Assembly (NCBI GenBank): GCA_023212645.1
Contig: JALBYC010000027.1
Location: forward strand, 97,787 to 161,786
Direction of reading: 5' to 3'
From: Farysia itapuensis
Taxonomy: Eukaryota > Basidiomycota > Ustilaginomycetes > Ustilaginales > Ustilaginaceae
DNA: 64,000 bases
Part shown: one piece after another, positions 18,601-27,256 of the stretch
How positions within the stretch are numbered: position 1 is the stretch's first letter
Layout of the letters: each line of letters begins with the position of its first letter
Notes under the pieces: generated by a model
What the model was told of the DNA's origin: nothing
Database searches by the model: none
The model's input: only the letters and a program-made list of their open reading frames with translations
Position numbers and translations under genes: made by a program

Positions 18601-20712
18601 GCTGAGCCAATTCTAACAACTCCTCAGCGCCCACCGGTCTTTGCCGACAATGCACACCTGTACAGCACTGGTCTGCCAAGTCAGCTATCCACGCAGCAAG
18701 GATCCACCAAGAAAGGCAAAAAGTCCAAAGCAGGTGGATCTTTGTCTTCGACCCCAGTTGCGTTGAAGATCATCGACCTTCCGAGTCAGAACTTTGAACA
18801 CATGACTCGCGGGCCGTCGTCCATTCAGAACGGCGAAGAACTTGGCTGGGATCAACCAGATGGAAGCCGCCTGGTTAAACTTGTGTCAGAGGAGCTCAAA
18901 GCTGCTCTGGAAAATGGAACACTCACGGAGGAGCCTGCTGCGCGGTATTACCTTCTTCCGATTGGTTATGGTCAGTCGAAGGCAAAACCAGCTTCTGTTT
19001 CATACGCCGGCCTCATCGGTCAAGCGATCAAGTCATCTTCGGACATGCGACTAAGTCTTTCGGAGATCTATGAGTGGATCAGCTGCACCTACCCTTTCTT
19101 CGAAAAGGGAGACCGTGGCTGGCAGAACAGCATCCGGCATAACCTCAGTCTCAACAAAAGCTTCCTCAAGATCGAGCGAGAGAACAACATGCCTGGAAAG
19201 GGTGGTTGGTGGGGCATCAAGACCGGCCATGAAGATCGGTTCCAGAATGGACTGTACAATGCTGCCCCGCAGAAGTTTGAGGCCAAGGCTCGACAGCAAG
19301 CGAATCAGGACCGAGCATCTCCGCTGTCCACGCCGTCGATGTTAAACACGCCTGTCACTTCTCACATGACAGCCGAGATGGCGACAGAATCCGAGTCCAA
19401 GTCAGATAGCGCTGCCAAACGCCGAACGAAAGCCAAGCGCAAACAGGCAGACGGCGCGGCGGATGAAAGCAGCATAGAGGACGCGAGCCCCAGCAACAAG
19501 CTCGGCGGTGCCTCACAGTCCAAAAAGAGTAAAACGGATGGGACTAAGGACCGCTTTCCTCTGTCAGAAACCCAGTTGCACGGCTCTAATCAAGCTCACA
19601 TGATGGCTCTCGATGGTTCTGATACTGTGACACCGATACGACCTCACTCTGATCCTTCCGTGTATGGAAGCAGCACAGCAGGCAGCCAATACAGCAACTC
19701 GGTGCCAATGCTGACGCATAGCGCTAGCAGCCCACCCAGCAGCCCTGTGTCCTTGATGCCGCCTCCGTCGATGCGGATGACGGCCGACCATAGTGCGCGC
19801 AAGCGTAAGATGGCTGGCCCAGGAAACGGACAACTTGGGTTCGGCACTGGCTTCTCGCCTTCCCTATACGGTGCTCAGCCTTCACCGCTGCACGCATCTC
19901 GTAACGGTGCATACCGCAACATGCGAGGCTCTGCGCTTGGCGGTGCATTCACTTTCTCCGCTCACGGAGACTCAGACTCCAGCCGAGGCTCGCCCCTTCC
20001 TCGTCAGAACCAGGGTGGCGATGATCACACTGGAAGCTCGGGCAACAACAACTCGGTAGTCACTTCTCCCAAGAGGTTGTGGTCGATGAGCTCGCCCACA
20101 TCTTCTATGCGAGGGTCGATGCAGCCGCTCGGAAATCAGAAAGACCACTCAACTGCTCGTGTGGCTGCTGCTCTGGCGCACAGCCCAATGCGTGGCTCAC
20201 CTCTCAGAGGTGGAGCAGCTGGCTCGCCGAACTCCAGCCTGCAAATGCAAATGGCCATGGCGGGTGGACAGGGCGGATACGGTAACATGTCCTTTGCTGC
20301 TGGACTCGGCATGGGGAACGGCCTCGCTCCTGGTCGAACTCCCGGCTCGCTTCGTTACCCCTCCGGATTCTCGCCCGTGCGACGCGGCCTGGCTGCCAGC
20401 ATGACTGCCCAGCCACCGCAGATGATGGCAATGAACATGAGCGGCTCCAGTCAACCGCATCAGCAAGATTGGTACCTCGACGATCCGTTCGAGATGCAGG
20501 CCAACATGCAACAGATGCACCACCAACACCAGCAACAGCAGCATCATCACCACCATCAACAACAAGCCCACGCCGGTCAGTATGCAGGCTTCGGCGCTGC
20601 AGACGGCGTAAGCAACAGCCCGCTTCGAATGGCATGGAACAGCATACAAGCTGCTGGCGGCATTCAAGCCTTCACTGGCAACTCGGATCAGACCTTTACC
20701 CACACCCGCTAA
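15628..20712 (+). CDS. Very large forkhead (winged-helix) transcription factor
   Basis: Nuclear DNA-binding regulator of 1694 residues. The forkhead domain is at about 1120-1210, starting KPASVSYAGLIGQAI. It includes the recognition helix region WQNSIRHNLSLNKSF and the wing segment GKGGWWGIKTG. I see no FHA domain, so it resembles Hcm1/Sep1-type rather than Fkh1/Fkh2-type factors, which control cell-cycle and septation genes. The 1100 residues before the domain are Ser/Thr/Pro-rich with many SP/TP sites, consistent with CDK or MAPK control (inference). The C-terminal part is rich in Gly, Met and Gln, with a His/Gln tract (about 20515-20572). The frame is intact without introns. Basic stretches after the domain (KRRTKAKRKQ) look like nuclear localisation signals. 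The start is preceded by a CT-rich leader. Confidence 0.9.
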   Translation: MTTPSHSRSFGGPSYHGASSSDYSPTSTSTPFATPATRATSVAPSTYSRSGPGYRRAKLSMMASLTDDTRTGDVLASPTPSGSRSGTPASMDGPATSNKMQDAISAGSTRATGRSRLGSSSARKPLSSLTSDSTNTAAQSPASNVDAKDAEDFFARAQAMGLRLTREDYERTKAGVAAFLKAERPVTMLSGTTSLASQSKGTQPAPLASAQSTISSAISNPKTPREAEDDSQSADVTTTSSQGASLARSSGPSWSKHANSPGLSFFTTVVKADASSGASKLHPSLDEVGSAEEKRRLQIKKTKLRERRERQRSALAAAKSAELLETPTSNAPQSSPETGSPSFRTPPVRSSMKRATPGSTSQQSARVGLGLDIDESDSNTSPDPTTPPEGVRARGRTVSFGDLSPVVRISDEVRQCATLEDLSRRAWVSPRGTLRLLRSPMEEDAVFSGSPVDQGDDSGTFTDNEDIEATTRTIPDAWGHNHRRTSSTGAPNAITADVLNAKMNRLNFLDQVMAQKSSPRRLYKEAKERRRQDQLLKQAEGRKVAEMSLIESDQPQAATTSATIKAANADYASLVAATPRTAAKTSKVSDAAIRATPLNTSTSKALRWSTASASPANLHMRMTTREHYDFTMHGISPGGPSLDSLDSLYNIHSTPGPITFSAWDAEPLTSLRKGTDGRPRTSISGPSSGHILFADEDHPELIGVSPSVASFFHARQSSAQGSAHAKLMRSASEGVTVMSPLSGRLVTGAPSGINNLDFDAEDTVNMHDEHLDEAGKAFNAKRGLLFASTGDAFLEPHDIGSALESPAKLVRPSHASPARIGRSLRGGAGGDEMISGRLSFASPRSSLVRAQSSSVLEARRERQPSESIRHLLGGHRRSASRKSFMDMSETISPADVFGSSLPRAFPSAALLTAPPFPEPSKFNRTETDVESVVLADQDSSDVSKVARRARSLSPLSPSRASKAESAEAASAVHAYPSQLEVPAVPIMRSESAEPILTTPQRPPVFADNAHLYSTGLPSQLSTQQGSTKKGKKSKAGGSLSSTPVALKIIDLPSQNFEHMTRGPSSIQNGEELGWDQPDGSRLVKLVSEELKAALENGTLTEEPAARYYLLPIGYGQSKAKPASVSYAGLIGQAIKSSSDMRLSLSEIYEWISCTYPFFEKGDRGWQNSIRHNLSLNKSFLKIERENNMPGKGGWWGIKTGHEDRFQNGLYNAAPQKFEAKARQQANQDRASPLSTPSMLNTPVTSHMTAEMATESESKSDSAAKRRTKAKRKQADGAADESSIEDASPSNKLGGASQSKKSKTDGTKDRFPLSETQLHGSNQAHMMALDGSDTVTPIRPHSDPSVYGSSTAGSQYSNSVPMLTHSASSPPSSPVSLMPPPSMRMTADHSARKRKMAGPGNGQLGFGTGFSPSLYGAQPSPLHASRNGAYRNMRGSALGGAFTFSAHGDSDSSRGSPLPRQNQGGDDHTGSSGNNNSVVTSPKRLWSMSSPTSSMRGSMQPLGNQKDHSTARVAAALAHSPMRGSPLRGGAAGSPNSSLQMQMAMAGGQGGYGNMSFAAGLGMGNGLAPGRTPGSLRYPSGFSPVRRGLAASMTAQPPQMMAMNMSGSSQPHQQDWYLDDPFEMQANMQQMHHQHQQQQHHHHHQQQAHAGQYAGFGAADGVSNSPLRMAWNSIQAAGGIQAFTGNSDQTFTHTR

Positions 20713-21136
20713 ACAGGTTCTGCTCACATCAGCATTTTCACTTCCTTTGCACATCCACGGCTCCTGCCGGCATCGAGCCGCATTCTTTTCCACCCTTTCC
20801 TTTCACATTGTATCTGTAAAATATTCCATTCAGTGGTTGCCGTTGACTTTTCTTTCGTGGTCAACGTGGGGCGCGCGTGCGGCAAAGTGGATCGGACCCT
20901 GAGATCTGGATTGGCAAAGCTGAGTTAATTAATCAACATCAACACCACACACTCTTGGCGCAGTCTTACCCCGCGTATCTGAACAAGCCGGCCCTTGGAC
21001 AGATTGTCTTGCCTTTCCTGCTAGATCGTGTACTAGCAAGGCAGCTGGGGAATGTGACGCAAGCATCCGCCGATTTTGAGCCACTCGCGGCGTGCCAGAT
21101 TGTCTTCTATGCTTTGGACTGTGACGGTCGATAAGA
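20713..21136. other. Intergenic region between forkhead and CS-domain genes
   Basis: These 424 bases contain the 3' end of the forkhead gene and the promoter of the next gene on the same strand. A motif gagttaattaatcaac near 20920 is AT-rich and partly palindromic (TTAATTAA). I see no gene or RNA here. Confidence 0.4.
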
Positions 21137-23923
21137 ATGACGTCCCAACAGCAGACTAGCTCGGCACCTTCTGCTGCGGCTGGAGTGAGCCAGAGCGACA
21201 TTCTGTACGGGTGGACTTTTCATCAATCTCACGACCAAGCTACCGTCCTGTTTCTCGTTCCTCACTCGGTCTCTGCAGCAGACCTGGACATCCAGATCGA
21301 AAAAGACTTTATCGTTGCCGCCGTTCGGCCATATCCTGCCATCATCAAAGCTAAGCTGTACGGCCGAATCAACTCTGAGTCATCGACTTGGCGAATAGAC
21401 GAGCGCGACAAGGCTCGGTCAAAACGCCGTAGTCGATCTCTCACCCGCTCGTCACGGACGACATCCAGTAACGAAGCGGTCAATCTGCCTAGTCAGGCTC
21501 AGGGAGACTCTTCCAGGAATGCAGCTACCGGCAATGTCGCAAGTGCGGGTGAAGGTTCCGATCCAGAGGGGTCTCGGACAGATGGCGGGTCTGACTCTCA
21601 TGTCTCACCGCCTCGTTCCCAGTCTAGCATGACTACATCCGTTGCATCCCTCAGGTCCGGATCGAGCTACGAAGTTGTTCAGCACTCGCCCTTGCAACGC
21701 TCTCAGCATGTCTCGCCAGCATCCGTGACCGGATGGTCTAGCGGCTCGAGCGAGTTCGCATCATCCGAGTCTGTCGATGCCAATCTCAGTCGAAGCGTCC
21801 TCCTCTCAGAGTCTGACAAAGCACAACAGCACGCAAAAGACTCTACCACAGATAATGCGTACGGTCAACCTCATACACGATCGCACTCGGCTGCTTTGTC
21901 GACAGGGAACCGCTCGGAAAGCTCAGAGAACAGCTCGGAGCAGTCTAGGCCTACACAATCCATTCCGCACTCGACACAACACGGACCCCCCGAGGCTCGT
22001 CTGGTCACTCTGCATCTTGAGAAGCTCGACTCGGGGATCTGGCCATTCCTCGTAGTCGGTCCCGCACCAGTGCAAGTAAGCACCTTATCATCACGCTTAC
22101 GCAAAGCAATCGGTACAAGCACGCTACCAGAAGCTGGCCTGACCGAGACTTTCCTCGCGGATCACCTTCGCGATCTGACGCAGCAGAGACAAGATAGGCG
22201 GCACAGAAGAACAGCTCAGCTGCAACTCAACAACGCGCTTGTAGAGGCTTTGAGTAACTTCCAAGGCGGCGATCCCATGTTGGCGTCCATACGTCGCGAA
22301 TTGGAGATTCGTGCCCGTACAAATAGCGCTGAGAGTGACGAAGAGCTGGGTCCGAGTACGAGTTCCATCAGCATCAACACAATCAGCAGTGACGAGAGCT
22401 CTACGGTGCTTGGGTCACGTGTCGCTAGTCTTTCGGAAGCTTCAGCGTCCTTCTCGCACGATGCTAGTCTCGTCCCTGATCGGTGGCGTCAAGACGACGA
22501 CGCTTCAGACGAGGACGAGGAAGAGCTCGAGGCCTGGAAAGAGCTTCAGATCGAGGCCAAATTCAACATGGACCCGACAACGCTTTCGCTTATTGGCCTG
22601 CAACATGTCAACAGACGGCCTCCTGCCTCTCCGGGAATAGTTCGCTCGTTGGCTACGTCGTCATCGTCGGGGATTCCCGAAGCATTTGAGCATTTCGCTC
22701 GCTCCTGGCGCGTAGCGGAGATTGGCTTGGCTACTGAGCGCCTTGTGCATGACTTTTTGCCCCTTCTGCCGACGCCGAGCTGGCAGAGTGCTGGAAATGC
22801 AGATGATGCAGCCCGTAGCGAGCGCCTCACAATTCTGCCGCGGCATATGAGGGAGGCTGCTGCGACCTTGCCCCCCACGAGTGCAGTCATTACCCCTGCT
22901 CTGCGCGAGTGTCTACTCAAATCGACTTACATGGCCCAGCGACAGAGACTCGTCGCCTCTCTCGGCGGGCCGAGAGCCCTTGCGCGGCTGTACCTGTCAT
23001 ATGCTCGACTGCGACTCCCTTCGCTGGCAGAGAGCCGATCCCCACTCGCGTTCCCGTACGGACAGCTCACCAGTCCGTTTGTTAGTGGTAGGGACGCAAC
23101 TCTGCGGGGTCAGACAGGGCATGTCGAGCAGACAAGCGCGCGAAAAGCAACATCCGTTTCCAGCTCGAGCGCTACGTCGTCCAAGGGAGTTCCGTCCAAT
23201 CATCGCGGAGCGAGCTCGCCCAACATCAAGGGCGCTGAGTTGGCCAGCTCTCCGTTACGCCCCAACTTCAGCCAAGTGACTTCGCCCTTCCACTCCCCGC
23301 CGGCTGAACTGACGGGAGGCGTCGACTTTCCAGACTTCTTCATCGGGCATGAACAAAGCTCAGAGTCTCAGCCTGGCCCACTCTACTTTCTGCTGGAGGC
23401 ATGTCTGCTCGATGAGGAATCACAGTCTACCATTCAGGAGGAGGAATGGGCAGAGGCGCTACAGATTGCACTTGTCGATGAAGAGCATGTTCAGAGGGAG
23501 CTGGATGGGCTAGCCCAAGCTGAGGAAATGGGCAGTCTGGCAGGCGATAGTCAGAGCGGATGTCTCGCTTTTGACAGTGATACCGCTGCTCATTCTGATC
23601 CAGGCGTTCGACGGGGCAAACGAACACGTCAGAGCCGAAGACGTCCTCCCACTACATCACCAACCGAGGGCACGGCCTTCTTCCGCTTGTTCTGGAATGC
23701 AACTGGCGCTGGTGACGAACAGCAGCGCGATCGTCCAGGCACCTACGCAAGTTCCGGTAGGCAGAAACGACGTCGCGAACGCCGCTATGCCAGGCACGCG
23801 CAGGAAGAAGCCGGCATCCTCAATTTCGTCAGCGGCGCAGCGCTCCTAGGCGTCGCCCTTGCCGGCAGTGTCGCCGCCCTTGGCTGGTGGAGACGCACGA
23901 GCGCACTCAACCCCGCTCCCTAA
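21137..23923 (+). CDS. Tail-anchored protein with an interrupted CS (p23-like) domain
   Basis: Protein of 928 residues. The N-terminal part (about 22-75) reads like the first strands of a CS/p23-like beta-sandwich (YGWTFHQSHDQATVLFLVP ... aromatic-Trp-Arg-Ile). The expected closing strands (VTLHLEKLDSGIWPFLV) appear only at about 286-303, after about 210 Ser-rich residues. CS domains act in Hsp90 co-chaperones such as Sba1, Sgt1 and NudC. The middle has acidic DEDEEELEAWKELQIEAKFNMDP and a helical region (about 480-650). The C-terminus has one hydrophobic helix (about 895-917, FVSGAALLGVALAGSVAALGW) followed by about a dozen residues, as in tail-anchored ER or mitochondrial outer-membrane proteins. 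The CS reading is by eye; the tail helix is clear. The role is unknown, and a membrane-tethered co-chaperone is inference. Confidence 0.75.
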   Translation: MTSQQQTSSAPSAAAGVSQSDILYGWTFHQSHDQATVLFLVPHSVSAADLDIQIEKDFIVAAVRPYPAIIKAKLYGRINSESSTWRIDERDKARSKRRSRSLTRSSRTTSSNEAVNLPSQAQGDSSRNAATGNVASAGEGSDPEGSRTDGGSDSHVSPPRSQSSMTTSVASLRSGSSYEVVQHSPLQRSQHVSPASVTGWSSGSSEFASSESVDANLSRSVLLSESDKAQQHAKDSTTDNAYGQPHTRSHSAALSTGNRSESSENSSEQSRPTQSIPHSTQHGPPEARLVTLHLEKLDSGIWPFLVVGPAPVQVSTLSSRLRKAIGTSTLPEAGLTETFLADHLRDLTQQRQDRRHRRTAQLQLNNALVEALSNFQGGDPMLASIRRELEIRARTNSAESDEELGPSTSSISINTISSDESSTVLGSRVASLSEASASFSHDASLVPDRWRQDDDASDEDEEELEAWKELQIEAKFNMDPTTLSLIGLQHVNRRPPASPGIVRSLATSSSSGIPEAFEHFARSWRVAEIGLATERLVHDFLPLLPTPSWQSAGNADDAARSERLTILPRHMREAAATLPPTSAVITPALRECLLKSTYMAQRQRLVASLGGPRALARLYLSYARLRLPSLAESRSPLAFPYGQLTSPFVSGRDATLRGQTGHVEQTSARKATSVSSSSATSSKGVPSNHRGASSPNIKGAELASSPLRPNFSQVTSPFHSPPAELTGGVDFPDFFIGHEQSSESQPGPLYFLLEACLLDEESQSTIQEEEWAEALQIALVDEEHVQRELDGLAQAEEMGSLAGDSQSGCLAFDSDTAAHSDPGVRRGKRTRQSRRRPPTTSPTEGTAFFRLFWNATGAGDEQQRDRPGTYASSGRQKRRRERRYARHAQEEAGILNFVSGAALLGVALAGSVAALGWWRRTSALNPAP

Positions 23924-24044
23924 AACTCATACCCACGTCATGCTACTTTTCTTTTACCGCACAGTATCCCCCCTTCCCTCTCCTGTTCCTCTGCATCGCA
24001 ATGTCTTCACAACTATCTGCTGTTATTGTTTTCCGGGTGGAACG

Positions 24045-26876
24045 TTACAGGCCGATCCATGAACTGCGTCCCCCGGGGTTGTGCAGTGCCGACATGCCGA
24101 TTTTGATGCGCGTCACTGGGCTGAACGGTGCGGCACTTTGCTGAAGGGCCCCATTTGCGAGAGTAGGATCTTGCGGTTGGCCTGGGAGAGACAGGCTGGG
24201 TATGCGGGGTGTGTTGAGGGCGTTTGCGAAATTGTGCTGATCAGCCGAGAAGGTAGAGGTGCCGTTGGAGCCCATGGACGAGCTTGCGTCGAGCGAGAGC
24301 GGGCGGGCTTGACGCGATCCAGCTGGTTCCAAAGTCGACGTGGATAGCGCAAGGAAGGATTCAGCACACCACTCGTACCACACCCGACTATGTGACGTCA
24401 GTCGCCAGAGATGTACGTCCAGCTCTGAGTTGGCCGGCAGATACAGCGGGTCCTTGAACGGGAAAAAGATCGGGAACCAGCTGAGCATATCCTTCGACGT
24501 CCGCACCGGGTCTGGGTGGATACTCAGCGTTACGTTGTCGTACAAATGCGCTTCAAAGTAGCCAGCAAGGCCGTGACACGTTCCTGCCTGAGGAATGTGG
24601 AAGGAGTGCGTCGTTGATCGAATATTGTGCCCGTTGGTCTCTGGTAGACCAGTCGAGTCGTAGACTAAGGGCGTGACTGAGGCAGGTCGATGCTCGAACG
24701 ACCACGATTCCTGCACCTGTTCCCTGTTCAGTCGTCCACCGCTTGCCGCGAGGAGCGCCACGTTCTGAAACAGCACGACATACGGCGTTTCGGCAGCCTT
24801 CTGAACGGCCGATGTCAGGGCAGCATTCGAGCCATTGAGCACTTCCGTATGCAGCTTGGACGATGACAGCGGCGAGAGAAAAGCAGTGTAGGACGATGGG
24901 ATTGAGATGCCGTCCGGCTTCAAGAAGCGCATTGCTCCGTCCAGACACTCTGGAGACAGTTCGTTGTCACCAAAGCTGCCGAGAAGCTCGCTCACCACAA
25001 TATCCGGCCTATCCGCCAGGCTCGATGGAACAGGGTACCGTCGCATGTCGCCATAGAGTACTTTGACCTGATCGCCCCACTCCAGCGCCTGGCGCTCCTG
25101 CAGGGTCACGTAGGCGTTTGCATTCTTCTCCAGAGCAGTCACCTGAATTGTGCGTCCGGCTCGCTGGGCGGCAGTCAGACATCTGACCACCAGAGGACCA
25201 CGACCTGCACCGCAAACCCAGATGTTGGTGACCGAGCTGGCCGGTTTGTCAAGCAGAGCCTTGTAGACCGCCTCTTCATACAGAGCGTACTTGACAGGAT
25301 CTCGTTCGAACACTTCGTACGTCGTGCCCTCAAGGTTATCCATCAGGGGCTGTAGCGGCGCTTGCAGCCAGTCTGTGTAGCCTCGAGCAAAGCTGTCGAC
25401 AGCTCCATCCGGTGGAGTCCCTTTCTCGAGGTGACGGATGTACTGCAGATAGGCCAGCGGTCCTCCTCTAGAATGTGTCGGAGGAGGACTTTGAACGCCG
25501 CTGAGGACGACGATCGGATTCTTCTTGAATATTGTCCGCATAAAGCCCTGAGAGGCTTTTGATAGCACGGGGAACCCTTTAGCGTTGGCTAAATACGCAA
25601 CGGAAGGCACCCACAACAAGCTGACGGGCTCTGCCATCCATCGCGTCAAGATGCCTGGGCCAGGAAGAGATGTACCGAGATCAAGCGCGAGTTGTAAGCG
25701 CGTGTTGTAGGCGCACAGCTGCCGAATGTGCTCCCATGTTTCCCAAGCCCAGTCATCTTCGGCACGGATCAAGGCTGCCGTCGTCGTGCTCGTTGCGGAG
25801 GTTTGAGAGCTCAATGAAGCTGCACTAGCGGTGGTCCCAGACGGCGTGAGACCCTGCTTGCCGTTTTGTCGCGCCAGAACTTTGCTGAGGATATGAGGTG
25901 AAGAGATCGGCAGCTGTATTGAAAGAGTCATCCAGGCACCGGCGGGTGCTGAATCGGCGCCTCCGCTTGCGAGGCATGAGTTTATGGCACGCGCATAGTC
26001 CGAGAGATAGTCTCTACGCGCTGGGTCAGAAGAGGGAGGCGGTATGACGACGTTCGAAATGCCGAGATACGAGGCGTACGCTAGTTCTTGACGAAGGGCG
26101 ATTTCCGAGTCTAAGCGCACGCCCTCGTCTGGGGAATCGAGTTCCAGCCAAGGACTTGCCAACGCCACCACGCCCTCAACCTCTTCGAGCTTGGTAAGAT
26201 TGACCTCGTTGCGCCTGAATGTTGGACATTTGCGCCATTCTTCTGCTTCTCTGGCAGTCGACATGAAATTCTGACCTGCGTCACTCATTGCAGATGACCC
26301 TGGTGTCTTGAGATTTCCTCCGACGTTGGAAAGGCCTTGCCTGCTACTGCTCCTTGCAAGCGCTGAGCCATTCGGCGCAGTACTCCAAGGAGAAGTTTGC
26401 GGTGATGCTGAATATCCAAGAGGTGCGGTATTGTCGCCCGGGTAAGCGAGACACAACCTTTCCCACCTTTGCTTCCATCTGTCATTTGTCAGTTCAATGA
26501 CAATCATGTCGTAGCCCTGCGACCTTGCTAGAGAGAGCGTTTTTTGAGCTGGACTCAGTCCGCTAAGAGCTGCAGCTGTCATTTCATCCAGATTAGTTTC
26601 GAGACCAAGAGCTGCGGGTGACGGTCCAGTCGCAGTGTTTAGTGCATTGGCGTGAGAGGCTTCGGGCAGTGTCGGCATCGCTTGCACGCCTTGCTGGATG
26701 TGAGACCGTCGGTTCGGATTGCCCAAAAAGGCAGAGGATCCAGAGTGCGAGCCACTGGCTTCACTGAATGCAGATGTCGGGACATGAAGGGCCACCGAGA
26801 GGGGCGGTCGGCCACTGTCATTCTGTCCATTGGAAGGCAGCGTCGCTTCGACCGCCGACAGGCTGGATGACGGCAT
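24045..26876 (-). CDS. PRMT5: Protein arginine methyltransferase 5 (Skb1/Hsl7 family)
   Basis: Type II arginine methyltransferase making symmetric dimethylarginine on Sm proteins, histones and other targets; Skb1 and Hsl7 are the yeast counterparts and also act in mitotic entry and morphogenesis. The protein is 943 residues against about 640 in animals. The extra length lies in a Ser-rich N-terminus and in loops of the TIM-barrel part. The SAM loop GAGRGPLV starts at Gly556. The catalytic double-E motif SELLGSFGDNE has Glu630 and Glu639. The family-specific TYEVFERDPVKY, containing the Phe that favours symmetric methylation, precedes the SAM loop. A beta-barrel follows with the dimerisation arm. 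The frame is uninterrupted. The gene is convergent with the CS-domain gene (121 bases apart) and divergent from SPT2. Confidence 0.94.
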   Translation of the reverse strand: MPSSSLSAVEATLPSNGQNDSGRPPLSVALHVPTSAFSEASGSHSGSSAFLGNPNRRSHIQQGVQAMPTLPEASHANALNTATGPSPAALGLETNLDEMTAAALSGLSPAQKTLSLARSQGYDMIVIELTNDRWKQRWERLCLAYPGDNTAPLGYSASPQTSPWSTAPNGSALARSSSRQGLSNVGGNLKTPGSSAMSDAGQNFMSTAREAEEWRKCPTFRRNEVNLTKLEEVEGVVALASPWLELDSPDEGVRLDSEIALRQELAYASYLGISNVVIPPPSSDPARRDYLSDYARAINSCLASGGADSAPAGAWMTLSIQLPISSPHILSKVLARQNGKQGLTPSGTTASAASLSSQTSATSTTTAALIRAEDDWAWETWEHIRQLCAYNTRLQLALDLGTSLPGPGILTRWMAEPVSLLWVPSVAYLANAKGFPVLSKASQGFMRTIFKKNPIVVLSGVQSPPPTHSRGGPLAYLQYIRHLEKGTPPDGAVDSFARGYTDWLQAPLQPLMDNLEGTTYEVFERDPVKYALYEEAVYKALLDKPASSVTNIWVCGAGRGPLVVRCLTAAQRAGRTIQVTALEKNANAYVTLQERQALEWGDQVKVLYGDMRRYPVPSSLADRPDIVVSELLGSFGDNELSPECLDGAMRFLKPDGISIPSSYTAFLSPLSSSKLHTEVLNGSNAALTSAVQKAAETPYVVLFQNVALLAASGGRLNREQVQESWSFEHRPASVTPLVYDSTGLPETNGHNIRSTTHSFHIPQAGTCHGLAGYFEAHLYDNVTLSIHPDPVRTSKDMLSWFPIFFPFKDPLYLPANSELDVHLWRLTSHSRVWYEWCAESFLALSTSTLEPAGSRQARPLSLDASSSMGSNGTSTFSADQHNFANALNTPRIPSLSLPGQPQDPTLANGALQQSAAPFSPVTRIKIGMSALHNPGGRSSWIGL

Positions 26877-27256
26877 TCTTAGACGACCACCCTACACTAA
26901 AAGCTAACCAAAATTGGGTCTCCGTAAGCAGTAGAGCGTCTGACCACAAAGAAGAACGAAGAGCTGCCAAGGCGTGTGATGTTGCTGAGCGTGAGGGTTG
27001 TCGGCATTTCCGAGGTCTGTTTTCCAAAAAAAAAAGGGGGGAGAACAACACCGAATTTCAACCTTTTTGGCCACTTGGCGTCCACGCGCCCATTGACACG
27101 GTACCTCGTCAAGCATTTTGCAGATCAATTCGGTTCAGCGCTCATCGCTCATCTTTGGCCCCCACTCCCCACCTGCTCTCCATGCATCGACTGGCAGAGG
27201 CTATCATCTCTACATAGACACTGCTCGAGTCTGTCTGTAATCAGACAAGTGTCGAC
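26877..27256. promoter_or_regulatory. Divergent promoter of PRMT5 and SPT2
   Basis: This 380-base stretch lies between the two starts. It contains an A10 run directly followed by G6 (27026-27041). Poly(dA:dT) tracts commonly mark nucleosome-depleted fungal promoters. No gene is seen. Confidence 0.45.
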
